64,000 bases of DNA, taken from Prevotella sp. Rep29 (GTDB lineage Bacteria > Bacteroidota > Bacteroidia > Bacteroidales > Bacteroidaceae). The stretch is from NCBI RefSeq assembly GCF_019551475.1, contig NZ_CP047159.1, positions 806,001 to 870,000 of the forward strand. The letters run 5' to 3'. The notes beneath the pieces are model-generated. The model searched no databases. It worked only from the letters and a program-made list of their open reading frames with translations, and was not told where the DNA came from. Below are positions 48,837 through 61,456 of this stretch, piece after piece. A program made the translations under genes and the position numbers. Numbering within the stretch: position 1 is the stretch's first letter; each line of letters opens with the position of its first letter.

Positions 48837-50570
48837 TTATGCCTTGTTTTCGTCACTCTCAACCCTGATGTCTTCTATCTGTAGCTGTATCTGTCCGTGC
48901 TTGAAGATGTTTTCCTCGATGGTGTATGCCACGTCAAACGAGCGTTTCGATTTGATATATCGTGCGGCAGCACTCTGCCCGAAAGCGATGCCGTTCATGA
49001 CGTTGTTTGATTTCGAATCGACGAGTTCCAGCTTGATGTGTTCCTGTTCCCGTCCCACGACTTTGCTTGTCCCGAAATCGTAAACGCCCAATGTCGAGAA
49101 TATCGGTTTCGGGTTGTTGGGACCGAAAGGTGCAAATTTCTTCAAGTCGTTGTACAGGCGTTTGGTTATATCCTTGAAATCAATCTCTGCATCAATGTTG
49201 AGGAGCGCTTCTTTCTGCTCGGGCAGGATATGTTCGTCCACGTATTTCTGGAAACGATCCCTGAATTCGCGTATCTTATCCCACTTCAGTGTCAGACCGA
49301 CGGCATAGGTGTGTCCGCCGAAATTCAGCAACAGGTCCTGACACTCCTTGATGGCGGAATAGATGTCGAATCCGGCAATGCTGCGTGCAGAGCCCGTGGC
49401 GAGGTCGTCTTCGCGGGTCAGCACGACCGTCGGGCGGAAGTAGATTTCCGTCAGTCGGGAAGCCACGATACCGACAACGCCCTTCTTCCAGTTCTCATCA
49501 TAGAGCACAACTGATGAGTGGTGTTGCTGACTCTCGAGTTTGGCAACGATTTGGTTGGCTTCTTCGGTCATCTGCTTGTCAATGTCCCGTCGCAGATCGT
49601 TGTACTCGTTGAGGTGTTTAGCCTTGTTCAGCGCTACGGCAAAGTCGCGCTCAATGAGCAGATCGACAGACTCTTTGCCGCTCTCCATCCTGCCAGAGGC
49701 GTTGATGCGCGGTCCGATTTTGAAGATAATGTCGCTCATGGAGAGTTCCCTGCCGTTGAGACCGCAGATGTCAATAATGGCTTTCAGTCCAATGCTCGGA
49801 TTGATATTCAGTTGTTTCAGTCCGTGAAAAGCAAGAATACGGTTCTCTTCTGTCACCGAGACAAGGTCGGCAGCAATGCTGACGGCACAGAAGTCGAGTA
49901 GTGGAATCAGGCGAGAGAACGGGATCCCGTTGTTTTTCGCAAATGCCTGCATAAACTTGAAGCCCACGCCGCATCCGCAGAGGTCCTTGAACGGAAACGT
50001 ATCATCCGGACGTTTTGGGTTGAGGATGGCCACTGCCGGTGGCATCTCTTCGTCGGGCACGTGGTGGTCACAGATGATAAAGTCGATGCCGAGCGTTTTC
50101 GCATACGCTATCTGCTTCACTGCCTTAATGCCGCAGTCAAGAATGATAATGAGTTTGACACCTGTTTCCCGAGCGTATTCTATTCCTTTGTTGCTCACTC
50201 CGTATCCCTCGTCGTAACGGTCGGGGATGTAGTAGTCTATGTTGGAATAGAATTGCTGTAAAAACTTGTAAACCAATGCAACGGCAGTGCAGCCGTCCAC
50301 ATCGTAGTCACCGTACACCAGTATCCGTTCTTTTCTTCCCATCGCGTCGTTCAGCCTGTCAACAGCGATGTCCATGTCTTTCATCAGGAACGGATTGATC
50401 AAGTCTGAAAGCTGAGGTCGGAAGAACCTCTTTGCTGCCGATTCGGTCGTGATGCCACGCCGGATGAGCATGGCGGCGAGAATCGGATTCATGCCGATCT
50501 TTTCTCCCAGCTCTTCAGCTGCTTGTCTTTGGTCTGATGTCAGTGGTTCGTAGTTCCATTTGAATTGCAT
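48837..50570 (-). CDS. recJ: Single-stranded-DNA-specific exonuclease RecJ
   Basis: 577 residues. DHH motifs: YGDYDVDGCTA, LDCGIKA, CDHHVPDEEMP, CGCGVGFK (the DHHA1 part follows with GGHTYAVGL). RecJ degrades single-stranded DNA 5' to 3' in recombination and base-excision repair, cooperating with RecQ, whose gene lies 37 bp downstream. Normal length and motifs; -7-like TATCTTTA at 50688-50695. Confidence 0.94.
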   Translation of the reverse strand: MQFKWNYEPLTSDQRQAAEELGEKIGMNPILAAMLIRRGITTESAAKRFFRPQLSDLINPFLMKDMDIAVDRLNDAMGRKERILVYGDYDVDGCTAVALVYKFLQQFYSNIDYYIPDRYDEGYGVSNKGIEYARETGVKLIIILDCGIKAVKQIAYAKTLGIDFIICDHHVPDEEMPPAVAILNPKRPDDTFPFKDLCGCGVGFKFMQAFAKNNGIPFSRLIPLLDFCAVSIAADLVSVTEENRILAFHGLKQLNINPSIGLKAIIDICGLNGRELSMSDIIFKIGPRINASGRMESGKESVDLLIERDFAVALNKAKHLNEYNDLRRDIDKQMTEEANQIVAKLESQQHHSSVVLYDENWKKGVVGIVASRLTEIYFRPTVVLTREDDLATGSARSIAGFDIYSAIKECQDLLLNFGGHTYAVGLTLKWDKIREFRDRFQKYVDEHILPEQKEALLNIDAEIDFKDITKRLYNDLKKFAPFGPNNPKPIFSTLGVYDFGTSKVVGREQEHIKLELVDSKSNNVMNGIAFGQSAAARYIKSKRSFDVAYTIEENIFKHGQIQLQIEDIRVESDENKA

Positions 50571-53114
<2,544 letters not shown>

Positions 53115-53136
53115 TGTCTTATATATATAATAATGT

Positions 53137-53805
53137 ATGGTGAAGGTTGTAGTGTCGCCGGAAATAGAAGCGGTGTGCCCGGGGTTCGTGGGCGCATGTG
53201 TCGAGGCTGAGGTCGTTAACACGCCGTTCAGTGAGGAGTTGTGGCAGGAAATCGATGCGTTTTCTGTGCGTTATCGGGCGGAGCTGACCACGGAGTCGCT
53301 GAAGCAGTTGCCCGCCATCGAAGCTACGCGGCGGGTTTATCGCGCCTGCGGTAAAGATCCGTCGCGCTATCGTCCAGCCTCTGAAGCGCTGATTCGCCGG
53401 ATGCTGCAGGGAAAGGAACTGTATCGGGTGAACACGCTGGTCGATGTCATCAATCTGGCAAGCATCAAATTCGGTTATAGCATTGGCGGATTTGATGCGG
53501 CGAAGTTTGTGGGCGACGGGCTGACGCTGGGCATCGGGCGTGCCGGAGAGCCTTATGAGGGCATCGGGCGCGGGACGCTCAATATCGAGGGGCTGCCCGT
53601 CTATCGCGATGCCGAGGGCGGAGTGGGGACGCCCACAAGTGACCATGAGCGCACGAAGATAACGCTTTCGACCACGCATCTTGCCGTACTCATCAACGGA
53701 TACGACGGCTGCGAGGAGCAGGTGCGCGCCAATGCCGTTTTCTTGATTGACCGATTGCAAAAGTATTGTGGGGCTGTCGGCGCCTCCTACGCCATCTACC
53801 GATAG
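53137..53805 (+). CDS. Stand-alone B3/B4-domain protein (PheRS beta-subunit-like)
   Basis: 222 residues matching the B3/B4 domain of phenylalanyl-tRNA synthetase beta subunit: NTLVDVINLASIKFGYSIGGFDAAKF and GEPYEGIGRGTLNIEGLPVY. In PheRS the B3/B4 domain is the editing module that removes mischarged tyrosine; free-standing versions are known and may edit tRNA or amino-acid adducts. It starts 22 bp after ligA on the same strand. I infer a trans-editing or unknown nucleic-acid role. Confidence 0.8.
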   Translation: MVKVVVSPEIEAVCPGFVGACVEAEVVNTPFSEELWQEIDAFSVRYRAELTTESLKQLPAIEATRRVYRACGKDPSRYRPASEALIRRMLQGKELYRVNTLVDVINLASIKFGYSIGGFDAAKFVGDGLTLGIGRAGEPYEGIGRGTLNIEGLPVYRDAEGGVGTPTSDHERTKITLSTTHLAVLINGYDGCEEQVRANAVFLIDRLQKYCGAVGASYAIYR

Positions 53806-53983
53806 CCGAACCCCGTCTGGAGCAGTGCGCCGGACTATATCACAGAACGTTTTTTCTTCTTCTCAGCAGCCCCGTTTCGGTGTTAAAGCCGACATGGGCA
53901 GGCTGCGCTTGTCCCCTCGTCTGAACCCTTTCGTTGGGCGGGTGTTGAACGGACGTTGTCCGAAAGTTCACCCTTCGTTGACC

Positions 53984-54104
53984 AATCCCGTACGACTTCA
54001 TTAACCAAACTCGTACGACTTTGGTGTGCAATCTCGTACGACTTTGGTGACCAATCTCGTACGAGTTTGGTATGCAATTTCGTACGAGTTTGGTTAACGA
54101 AACC
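53984..54104. repeat. Phased palindrome array A5 (5 units, CGTACG core, 23-bp period)
   Basis: In the 464-bp gap 53806-54269, 16-bp units start at 53984, 54007, 54030, 54053 and 54076, each 23 bp apart. Core AACTCGTACGAGTT-type with a perfect CTCGTACGAG in two units; 7-nt spacers ATTAACC, GGTGTGC, GGTGACC, GGTATGC and GGTTAAC. GGTGACC is also a spacer in array A2, although the cores are unrelated. The even palindrome plus constant 7-nt spacer explains the 23-bp instead of 22-bp period. No gene is seen here; the kdsB promoter lies at 54214-54244. Confidence 0.88.
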
Positions 54105-54213
54105 TCAACGCCTGATTAACAAAGGAATACGGAATGCCCGACGAAAGGGCAGGAAAAGACCAATGAAATGGTAGGAAAAGATTGGCGGAAGGGCAGGAAA
54201 AAGGATGCGGATG

Positions 54214-54244
54214 TTGCTTAATTTGCATAATATCATTATCTTTG
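54214..54244 (+). promoter_or_regulatory. Promoter of kdsB
   Basis: TTG at 54214-54216, a 20-bp spacer and TATCTTTG at 54237-54244; leader of about 20 nt. Confidence 0.7.
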
Positions 54245-54269
54245 CAGCAAATTAAACACAGTTGGAAGA

Positions 54270-55010
54270 ATGAAATTCATAGGAATTATACCCGCCCGTT
54301 ACGCCTCGACCCGTTTCCCGGGCAAGCCCCTGGCGCTGCTCGCCGGCAAGCCGATGATAGCGCATGTCTATGAGAAAGTGGCAGCCGTGTTGGACGACGT
54401 CTGCGTGGCGACCGACGATGAGCGCATCCTCCGTGCAGTGGAGGCGTTCGGAGGAAAGGCAGTCATGACGTCTTCGGAGCACAAGAGCGGCACCGACCGC
54501 ATAGCAGAGGCAGTGGAAAAAGTCGGAGGAAGTTTCGACGTGGTGGTCAACGTGCAGGGCGACGAGCCGTTTATCGCCGCCTCGCAGATAGAAACCGTCT
54601 GCCGACTGTTCGACGATGAGCAGACGCAGATAGCCACGCTCGGAAAGCCTTTCACCCAGATGGATGCCGTGGAGAATCCCAATTCGCCGAAAATCGTTAC
54701 CGACAACCAGGGCTATGCACTCTATTTCAGTCGCAGCGTGATACCATTTGTGCGCGGCAAAGAGCGCAACGCGTGGCTGCAACACTTCCCCTTCCTCAAG
54801 CATATCGGGCTCTACGCCTACCGCACCGAAGTGCTCCGCGACATCACCCGACTGCCGCAGTCGCCGCTCGAACTCGCCGAAAGCCTCGAACAACTGCGCT
54901 GGCTCCAAAACGGCTACCGCATCAAGGTGGGACTCACCGACGTGGAAACCATCGGCATCGACACGCCGGACGACCTGGAAAGGGCAGAGGAGTGGATGCG
55001 ACGGAGGTAA
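54270..55010 (+). CDS. kdsB: CMP-KDO synthetase (3-deoxy-manno-octulosonate cytidylyltransferase)
   Basis: 246 residues: IPARYASTRFPGKPLALLAGKPMI is the nucleotide-binding opening of KdsB, followed by VATDDERI and VNVQGDEPF. It activates Kdo with CTP for lipid A-core synthesis, an essential step in outer-membrane biogenesis. Cytoplasmic. It lies downstream of array A5 with its own promoter. Confidence 0.94.
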   Translation: MKFIGIIPARYASTRFPGKPLALLAGKPMIAHVYEKVAAVLDDVCVATDDERILRAVEAFGGKAVMTSSEHKSGTDRIAEAVEKVGGSFDVVVNVQGDEPFIAASQIETVCRLFDDEQTQIATLGKPFTQMDAVENPNSPKIVTDNQGYALYFSRSVIPFVRGKERNAWLQHFPFLKHIGLYAYRTEVLRDITRLPQSPLELAESLEQLRWLQNGYRIKVGLTDVETIGIDTPDDLERAEEWMRRR

Positions 55011-55049
55011 ACAGGCATGCTTCCTTCCCCGCAGAACTCAAAGAAATGA

Positions 55050-55082
55050 CACTTTCGTCTTGAAAGTTTGGGGCGTTTTTTT
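55050..55082 (+). terminator. Possible terminator after kdsB
   Basis: ACTTTCGTCTTGAAAGT makes a 6-bp stem, and a T-run (TTTTTTT) follows after GGGGCG. Short and less certain. Confidence 0.5.
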
Positions 55083-57460
55083 CACCCAATCACCTTAAAC
55101 CTGGCGAACTTCAGGAGCAGTTGTTTGGTTCCGGCATTGCGGAATTCGACGGTGGCCTTGGTGTTCTCGCCGGAGCCTTCGACGGTAGTCACGGTGCCGA
55201 TGCCAAAGCGCTCGTGCTCAATGGTCTGCCCTACAGACAACGGTGACGGGGCAGATGAGGCGGAGCCCTTTTGTATGGCTTGACTCACTTTGCGCAGGTT
55301 GCCGCCGCTGGCAACTAAACGCTGTTTGAAACGTTCGCTGAACGGGTCGGTTGCCGGCTCTGGACGACGTGGTGACGTGATTTTCGGCTTGGGGTCGGCA
55401 CGGAACTGCGACGCTACGGGGCGGGAGTTCTGATAGCGGGCAGACGGGAACGACCTTTCGCCAAACGCCGTTTGTTCCATGCTTTCGTCCTCCACCAAGA
55501 GCAGTTGCGGGTCTATGTCCTTGATAAAACGACTTTTCGGATTGAATTCCATCTTGCCGTAACGGTAGCGGTTTTGTGCGCAGGTCAGGATGCAGTGCTT
55601 CTCTGCACGGGTGATGGCTACGTAGAACAGCCGGCGCTCTTCCTCCAGTTCGCGCATGGAACCGCTCGAAAGAAGGCTGGGGAAGATGTTTTCTTCCAGT
55701 CCGACGATGAAGACGGTGGGGAACTCCAGTCCCTTTGCGCTGTGAATGGTCATCAGCGAAACGCGGCTGGCGTCAGAGTCTTTGTCGCTGTCGAGGTCGG
55801 TCAGTAGCGACACTTCCTGCAGGAAATCGGTCAACAGCGTTTCCTCTTCTCGTCCTTCCTCGCGCCGACTTTCCACAAATTCCTGCATACCTCCGAGAAA
55901 CTCTTCGAGGTTCTCTTGGCGTGCCAGGTTTTCCGGGCTGTGGTCGCTGAGGATTTCAGCCGATATGCCGCTTGCCTTGACCAGTTCAAAGCCCAGTGTG
56001 TAGGCGTCTGTATCGGTCGCTTTGTTGATGTGTGTCGCGATGAGTTCGCGGAAGGTGCCAATCTTTGTCAGCGTTCCCTTGTTGACGTTCAGGCTGTGGC
56101 TGACGGGGTTTGAGATGACTTCCCACAGGCTGGCGTTGCTCGTTCGCGCGGCGGTGAGGATTTTGTTGACCGTCGTGTCGCCAATGCCTCTTGCGGGATA
56201 ATTGATGATGCGCTTGAATGCCTCCTCGTCGTCGGGATTGACCACGAGGCGGAAATAGGCGAGGATGTCCTTGATTTCCTTTCGTTGGTAGAAGCTGAGT
56301 CCGCCGTAGATGCGGTAAGGGATATTCTCCTTGCGCATCTGTTCCTCGAACGAGCGGCTCTGTGAGTTGGTGCGATAGAGGATGGCGAAGTCGCTGAATT
56401 CGCATCCTTCTTTCCGTCTCAGCCGTTTGATTTCATTGCACACAATCATCGCCTCTTCCTTGTCGCTGTAAGCGGGCTTCAAAATGAGTTTGTCGCCCTC
56501 GTCTTTTTGGCTGAAAACTTCCTTTGGAATCTGTCGCTCATTGTGTCTGATGAGGCTGTTCGCTGCTTGCACAATGCGCTGTGTACTGCGATAGTTCCGT
56601 TCTAGTTTGAATAGTCTTGCGTTGTTGTATTTCTCACTGAACCCCAATATGTTATCAATGTTGGCCCCACGAAAGGCGTAGATACTCTGTGCGTCGTCGC
56701 CAACCACGCAGACGTGCTGATGTTTTTGGGTCAGTTGGAGGATAATGCATTGTTGTGCGTAGTTCGTATCTTGATACTCATCGACCAGGACGAACTGATA
56801 TTGTCCGGCATATTTCTCACGTATATCGGGGAAATTGTGGAAAAGGATATAGGTGTTCACCAGCAAGTCGTCGAAGTCCATGGCATTGGCAGTTTTCAGG
56901 CGATTCTGATATTCAACGTAAATATCGCTGAAGCGGGGAGTCTTTGCTTCAGCATCTGCCCGTTGCATCTCAGGGTGTTCTCTGTAGCTTGCAGGCGAGA
57001 TGAGCCGGTCTTTCAGTCGGGAGATGCGGTGATGGATGTTGGCAGGCTTATAGGTTTTGTCGTCCAGTTCAAATTCCTTAATGATGCTTTTTACCAGTGA
57101 GCGTGCATCCGATTCGTCGTAGATGGTGAAATTGGATTGGTAACCGAGAGCCATGCATTCCCTTCGCAGGATGTGCGAAAAGACGCTGTGGAACGTTCCC
57201 ATGTTCAGATAGCGTGCTCGTTCCATGCCTACCAGCGCTCCGATGCGCTGTTTCATCTCGTTGGCAGCCTTATTGGTGAATGTGAGGGCAAGGATATTCC
57301 ATGGTTTCAGGTTGGTGTGGCTCAGCAGATAGGCTATCTTGTAGGTCAATACACGCGTCTTGCCAGAGCCGGCACCGGCAATAACCAATGAAGGTCCGTC
57401 GATGTATTCGACCGCCTCGCGCTGTTGCTCGTTTAGTTGTTCGAGGATATCGTTGCTCAT
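55082..57460 (-). CDS. pcrA: UvrD/PcrA-family ATP-dependent DNA helicase
   Basis: 792 residues, SF1 helicase with [13 protein letters not shown] (Walker A), [25 protein letters not shown] (Walker B), [14 protein letters not shown] and a C-terminal Tudor-like tail. It unwinds DNA in repair and conflicts with transcription, close to PcrA/UvrD. Its start overlaps the end of mtgA by a few bases. Family is certain; PcrA versus UvrD naming is a convention. Confidence 0.92.
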   Translation of the reverse strand: MSNDILEQLNEQQREAVEYIDGPSLVIAGAGSGKTRVLTYKIAYLLSHTNLKPWNILALTFTNKAANEMKQRIGALVGMERARYLNMGTFHSVFSHILRRECMALGYQSNFTIYDESDARSLVKSIIKEFELDDKTYKPANIHHRISRLKDRLISPASYREHPEMQRADAEAKTPRFSDIYVEYQNRLKTANAMDFDDLLVNTYILFHNFPDIREKYAGQYQFVLVDEYQDTNYAQQCIILQLTQKHQHVCVVGDDAQSIYAFRGANIDNILGFSEKYNNARLFKLERNYRSTQRIVQAANSLIRHNERQIPKEVFSQKDEGDKLILKPAYSDKEEAMIVCNEIKRLRRKEGCEFSDFAILYRTNSQSRSFEEQMRKENIPYRIYGGLSFYQRKEIKDILAYFRLVVNPDDEEAFKRIINYPARGIGDTTVNKILTAARTSNASLWEVISNPVSHSLNVNKGTLTKIGTFRELIATHINKATDTDAYTLGFELVKASGISAEILSDHSPENLARQENLEEFLGGMQEFVESRREEGREEETLLTDFLQEVSLLTDLDSDKDSDASRVSLMTIHSAKGLEFPTVFIVGLEENIFPSLLSSGSMRELEEERRLFYVAITRAEKHCILTCAQNRYRYGKMEFNPKSRFIKDIDPQLLLVEDESMEQTAFGERSFPSARYQNSRPVASQFRADPKPKITSPRRPEPATDPFSERFKQRLVASGGNLRKVSQAIQKGSASSAPSPLSVGQTIEHERFGIGTVTTVEGSGENTKATVEFRNAGTKQLLLKFARFKVIG

Positions 57461-58200
57461 TTCTTCTTATGATAGATACCTCCCTTTACAGTCTTCGGGT
57501 CGTAGCTTTCGCCTTCGCTGGGAAAGGAGGGGATGAATTTCATTTCGTGTTCGATTTTCCGTTGTCGTTTCAGCATGTAGGCGCTGGGTGTTTTCGAACT
57601 GAATTTGCGTGGATTGGGCAGGGTGGCAGCAATCAGTGCGCAGTCGGCTCGTGACAGTTCTTTGGCTGATTTGTTGAAATGGCGCTTTGCTACGGCTTCA
57701 GCTCCGTAGATGCCGTCGCCCATTTCGATGGAGTTGAGATAGACCTCCATGATGCGCTGTTTGCTCCAAAACAGTTCGATAAGGAACGTGAAGTAGGTCT
57801 CCAGACCTTTTCGTAGCCACGAGCGTCCATTCCACAGGAACACGTTCTTTGCCGTCTGTTGGCTGATGGTGCTGGCTCCCTGTTTGCGTTCGTGGGTCTT
57901 GTTGTGTTTGATGGCACGCTGGATGGCGTCGAAGTCAAAGCCGTGATGGAGCAGGAAGCGCTGGTCTTCGCTTGCCATTACCGCCACGGGGAGGTGTGGG
58001 GAAATCTTTTCTATCGGCTTCCAGCCGTGATGCCAGATAATGTCTTTTCCGTCCACTATCTGTTCGGCGGTGCGGATGAACATCAGCGGCGTGACATAAA
58101 CGGGTAAAAAGCGATAGGCTATCACGGCGAGAATGGTCGAACCGAAAAAGCCTATCACTATCCAACGAAGTATTTTTCTTATTGTCTTAAATACGTTCAT
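57457..58200 (-). CDS. mtgA: Monofunctional peptidoglycan glycosyltransferase
   Basis: 247 residues: one N-terminal membrane helix (about 10-32) and a GT51 domain with [13 protein letters not shown] (catalytic glutamate), [13 protein letters not shown] and [24 protein letters not shown]. It polymerises glycan strands from lipid II on the periplasmic face. Its stop overlaps the pcrA start, so they are co-translated, although the functions differ. Confidence 0.94.
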   Translation of the reverse strand: MNVFKTIRKILRWIVIGFFGSTILAVIAYRFLPVYVTPLMFIRTAEQIVDGKDIIWHHGWKPIEKISPHLPVAVMASEDQRFLLHHGFDFDAIQRAIKHNKTHERKQGASTISQQTAKNVFLWNGRSWLRKGLETYFTFLIELFWSKQRIMEVYLNSIEMGDGIYGAEAVAKRHFNKSAKELSRADCALIAATLPNPRKFSSKTPSAYMLKRQRKIEHEMKFIPSFPSEGESYDPKTVKGGIYHKKK

Positions 58201-58214
58201 TATGACATAGTGTA

Positions 58215-58253
58215 GCGTTTAGTGCTACAGCCAAGGCTATGAACACTAAACGC
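58215..58253. terminator. Hairpin terminator of the OmpA-like lipoprotein gene
   Basis: GCGTTTAGTG and CACTAAACGC make a perfect 10-bp stem, with AGCCAAGGCT inside. It lies in the 76-bp gap between the lipoprotein stop and the mtgA start. Confidence 0.65.
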
Positions 58254-58276
58254 CGTACTAATGATGTTGTCTTGTC

Positions 58277-58963
58277 TTATTGCAATGTGCCGTTGTTGGC
58301 AGCATCGATCATTGCCTGGCTGGCATACAGATAAACCTCTACGCGGCGGTTCTGCTGTTTGCCTTCCTTTGTTGAGTTGTCTGCAACGGGCTCAGAGCTA
58401 CCTTTTCCTTCTACTTTCTGAATCTGTGCAGCAGAAACACCGCATGACTGCAGATAGTTTCTCACGCTCTGTGCGCGGTTGTTGCTCAAAGGAATATTGA
58501 TGCCATCGTTACCTGTGGAGTCGGTATGACCGTAGATGTCCACATGGCAATCGCTGTTGGTCTTCAGCACTTCAGAGAACTTAGCGAGGCTGGTTTTTGA
58601 AGCAGCGTTCAGGTCAGCTTTGTTGGTTGCGAAGAGGATACCGGAATCGAAAGTCACCTTCACGGCAGCCAGACCGTTTGCGTCGGTCACTTCCTCTACT
58701 TTCGCATTCTCAATCTGAGCAGCCTCAGCAGCCACCTTGTCCATCTTCTTGCCAATCAGCGCACCGGCACCGGCACCCACAGCACCGCCAATGGCAGCAC
58801 CGATAGCAGTTGCCTTGCTGTCTTTACCGATGATATTACCGATGATACCGCCCAGGACAGCGCCACCGCCGGCACCAATCAGCGAGCCGGTTCCTTGTTT
58901 TGTCTGGCAGCTGAAAAGTACAGCCACACACATTGCTAATGTTGCAATTCTCAATTTTCTCAT
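58277..58963 (-). CDS. OmpA-family lipoprotein with glycine-zipper segment
   Basis: 228 residues. Lipoprotein signal with FSC near residue 19; a glycine-zipper region (GSLIGAGGGAVLGGIIGNIIG and GAAIGGAVGAGAGALIG, about 25-72); then an OmpA peptidoglycan-binding domain with VDIYGHTDSTGNDGINIPLSNNRAQSV. It probably links the outer membrane to peptidoglycan, like YiaD-type proteins. It has its own promoter (59004-59011). Confidence 0.9.
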   Translation of the reverse strand: MRKLRIATLAMCVAVLFSCQTKQGTGSLIGAGGGAVLGGIIGNIIGKDSKATAIGAAIGGAVGAGAGALIGKKMDKVAAEAAQIENAKVEEVTDANGLAAVKVTFDSGILFATNKADLNAASKTSLAKFSEVLKTNSDCHVDIYGHTDSTGNDGINIPLSNNRAQSVRNYLQSCGVSAAQIQKVEGKGSSEPVADNSTKEGKQQNRRVEVYLYASQAMIDAANNGTLQ

Positions 58964-59003
58964 AATCTCATTTGTTTTAGTGAATACTATTATTAACTAT
59001 CTG

Positions 59004-59011
59004 CAAAGATA
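59004..59011 (-). promoter_or_regulatory. -7 box of the OmpA-like lipoprotein gene
   Basis: TATCTTTG on the minus strand, about 41 nt before the ATG at 58963. Confidence 0.65.
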
Positions 59012-59075
59012 ATTTTTTTTATTAACATAGCGTCTTTTTTCTTCATCTTTTTTTCTTTTATGTTACAAACTTAAA

Positions 59076-59302
59076 GTAACTTTTAATAAGTTAGGCTGCG
59101 TTTCGGCAATAAAAAAGAATGTGATTCTTTTTGTATTTCACTCAACTTGCACTAACTTTTGATAAGTTACTCACGCTCAGAAAACCTCAAATAAATTTGG
59201 CTTTTCGTTCACTTAATCGTAACTTTTGATAAGTTAGGCTGCGTTTCGGAACTAAAAAAGAATGTGATTCTTTTTGTATTTCACTCAACTTGCACTAACT
59301 TT
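59076..59302. repeat. Two direct copies of an 84-bp promoter-bearing block
   Basis: 59076-59159 and 59219-59302 match at 81 of 84 positions. The right copy ends in a good proS promoter; the left copy ends in TAACTTTTG, one base longer in the T-run, which breaks the -7 box. The 427-bp gap 58964-59390 contains no gene besides these promoters. Confidence 0.88.
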
Positions 59303-59303
59303 G
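59274..59303 (+). promoter_or_regulatory. Promoter of proS
   Basis: TTG at 59274-59276, a 19-bp spacer and TAACTTTG at 59296-59303; leader of about 80 nt. Confidence 0.7.
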
Positions 59304-59390
59304 CAGCAAAATTAACAAGATGCCCGGAAAGAGGCAGGGGATTTTTCCTAAAATGAAGTATGGAAATCCCTAAAAAGACAATAGAAAAGT

Positions 59391-60872
59391 ATGGCAAAAG
59401 AATTGAAAGATCTTACGAAAAGGGCTGATAATTACAGCCAATGGTATAACGACTTGATCGTCAAGGCTGAGTTGGCAGAGCAGTCTGCCGTGCGTGGCTG
59501 TATGGTCATCAAGCCCTATGGCTACGCTATCTGGGAGAAGATGCAGCACCAGCTGGACCTGATGTTCAAGGAGACAGGTGCGGTGAATGCCTATTTCCCG
59601 CTGCTGATTCCGAAATCGTTCCTCTCTCGTGAAGCGGAACACGTGGAAGGTTTTGCCAAGGAGTGTGCCGTCGTGACACACTACCGCCTGCGTGCAAAGG
59701 AAGACAAGAGTGGGGTAGAGGTGGATCCGGCTGCTAAACTGGAGGAAGAACTCATCATCCGCCCCACATCGGAGACCATCATCTGGAATACCTACAAGAA
59801 TTGGATTCAGTCGTATCGCGACCTGCCGCTCATGTGCAACCAGTGGTGTAACGTGATGCGTTGGGAGATGCGTACACGTCCGTTCCTGCGCACGTCGGAA
59901 TTCCTCTGGCAAGAAGGACATACGGCGCATGCCACCCGCGAGGAGGCTGAAGAAGAGGCACAGAAAATGCTGGGTGTTTATGCTAAATTTGCAGAAGAAT
60001 GGATGGGCGTGCCTGTCGTGCAGGGCGTGAAAAGCGAGACCGAGCGCTTTGCCGGTGCGCTCGACACATACACCATTGAGGCGATGATGCAGGACGGAAA
60101 GGCACTGCAGAGCGGAACGTCGCACTTCCTCGGACAGAACTTCGCAAAGGCTTTCGACGTGACTTTCCTTAATAAAGAGAACAAGCCTGAATATGTCTGG
60201 GCGACGTCATGGGGCGTATCCACCCGTCTGGTCGGTGCACTCATCATGACCCACTCCGACGACAACGGACTCGTACTGCCACCGCGCTTGGCTCCGATTC
60301 AGGTGGTCATCATCCCCATCACCAAGGGACCGGAACAGTTGGCAGCCATTACCGAGCGGCTTCAGCCCGTCATCGAAGAACTGAAGAGCAAGGGTATCAG
60401 CGTGAAATATGATGATGCGGATAACAAACGGCCGGGCTTCAAGTTTGCCGACTACGAACTCAAGGGCGTGCCAGTGCGTCTCGTCATGGGTGGACGCGAT
60501 TTGGAGAACGGCACGGTCGAGGTGATGCGTCGCGATACGCTCGAAAAGGAAACCTATCCGTTGGAAGGTATCGTGGAGCATGTACATGCTTTGCTTGACG
60601 ACATCCAGAAGAATATCTTTGAAAAGGCACGCCGCTATCGTGACGAACATATCTACGAATGCGACAACTACGAAGAGTTCAAGGAGCGCATCAAGGACGG
60701 TGGATTCTTCCTCTGTCACTGGGACGGAACGGCAGAGACCGAAGCGAAAATCAAGGAAGAGACACAGGCAACTATCCGCTGCGTGCCTTACGGCTACGAG
60801 CAGACACCCGGCGTGGACATGGTGAGCGGCAAGCCATCGAAGTGTCGCGTCATCATCGCACGCGCCTACTGA
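59391..60872 (+). CDS. proS: Prolyl-tRNA synthetase (archaeal/eukaryote type)
   Basis: 493 residues, the short class II ProS without the bacterial insertion domain. Motif 1 region [24 protein letters not shown], motif 2 [27 protein letters not shown] and motif 3 near [12 protein letters not shown]; anticodon-binding domain (VVIIPITKG) and a C-terminal Zn-like tail ending RVIIARAY. It charges tRNA-Pro. The archaeal-like type is common in Bacteroidota. Terminator at 60914-60950. Confidence 0.95.
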   Translation: MAKELKDLTKRADNYSQWYNDLIVKAELAEQSAVRGCMVIKPYGYAIWEKMQHQLDLMFKETGAVNAYFPLLIPKSFLSREAEHVEGFAKECAVVTHYRLRAKEDKSGVEVDPAAKLEEELIIRPTSETIIWNTYKNWIQSYRDLPLMCNQWCNVMRWEMRTRPFLRTSEFLWQEGHTAHATREEAEEEAQKMLGVYAKFAEEWMGVPVVQGVKSETERFAGALDTYTIEAMMQDGKALQSGTSHFLGQNFAKAFDVTFLNKENKPEYVWATSWGVSTRLVGALIMTHSDDNGLVLPPRLAPIQVVIIPITKGPEQLAAITERLQPVIEELKSKGISVKYDDADNKRPGFKFADYELKGVPVRLVMGGRDLENGTVEVMRRDTLEKETYPLEGIVEHVHALLDDIQKNIFEKARRYRDEHIYECDNYEEFKERIKDGGFFLCHWDGTAETEAKIKEETQATIRCVPYGYEQTPGVDMVSGKPSKCRVIIARAY

Positions 60873-60913
60873 TGACATGTCCGTGCTGATAAGGATAAAA
60901 AACACATGAAAAG

Positions 60914-60950
60914 AAAAAACCTCACAAGCCTTTGCTTGTGAGGTTTTTTT
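60914..60950. terminator. Bidirectional terminator between proS and the tRNA genes
   Basis: AAAAAACCTCACAAGC, a CTTT loop and GCTTGTGAGGTTTTTTT make a 16-bp stem ending in T-runs on both strands. It ends proS on one strand and the tRNA transcript on the other. Confidence 0.92.
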
Positions 60951-60951
60951 G

Positions 60952-61023
60952 TAGTCGATAGGGGAATCGAACCCCTATGCCAAGATTGAGAATCTTGTAT
61001 CCTAACCATTAGATGAATCGACC
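60952..61023 (-). tRNA. tRNA-Glu (anticodon CUC)
   Basis: 72 nt forming a full cloverleaf: acceptor stem GGTCGAT/ATCGACT, anticodon loop TTCTCAA, T-loop GTTCGATTC. No CCA is encoded. The anticodon reads GAG codons. Confidence 0.93.
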
Positions 61024-61057
61024 ATTGTTTTCTTTTTCCGCCTTTTCGAGAAAAGCG

Positions 61058-61144
61058 CGGAAGCTGGGGGATTCGAACCCCCGGTACGGTAACCCGCACG
61101 GCAGTTTAGCAAACTGCTGGTTTCAGCCACTCACCCAAACTTCC
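61058..61144 (-). tRNA. tRNA-Ser (anticodon GCU)
   Basis: 87 nt with a long variable arm (GTGCGGGTTACCGTACC), anticodon GCU in the loop TTGCTAA and acceptor pairing GGAAG/CTTCC. It is first in a two-gene transcript with tRNA-Glu, separated by 34 bp; promoter at 61187-61194. Confidence 0.93.
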
Positions 61145-61186
61145 TTTACGGTATATCACCGCCACATTTTCACTAAAATGCGGATG

Positions 61187-61194
61187 CAAAGGTA
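61187..61194 (-). promoter_or_regulatory. -7 box of the tRNA-Ser/tRNA-Glu transcript
   Basis: TACCTTTG on the minus strand, about 43 nt before the tRNA-Ser 5' end; between them CATTTTAGTGAAAATG makes a short hairpin. Confidence 0.6.
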
Positions 61195-61456
61195 ATGGTT
61201 TATTTTTTATTCTCCAAATTTTTGGCGCAATAATTTCGGATTGCCGTCGAATTTATAAGAAATTTATGCCTTTCGTGTCTTGTGCTTTTATAGAAAATAC
61301 AGATAAAATGATAGTTACTGATAATATTGCTAACCTTTTCATAATAATGATTTTGTTTTGCTGCTTTACTCCACGATTGTATATTTATACGGTCTCGGTT
61401 GTTTTGTGTTGTGAGATGTAAGTGGTTAATTATCAGTTTGTTATGGATGACTTTCC

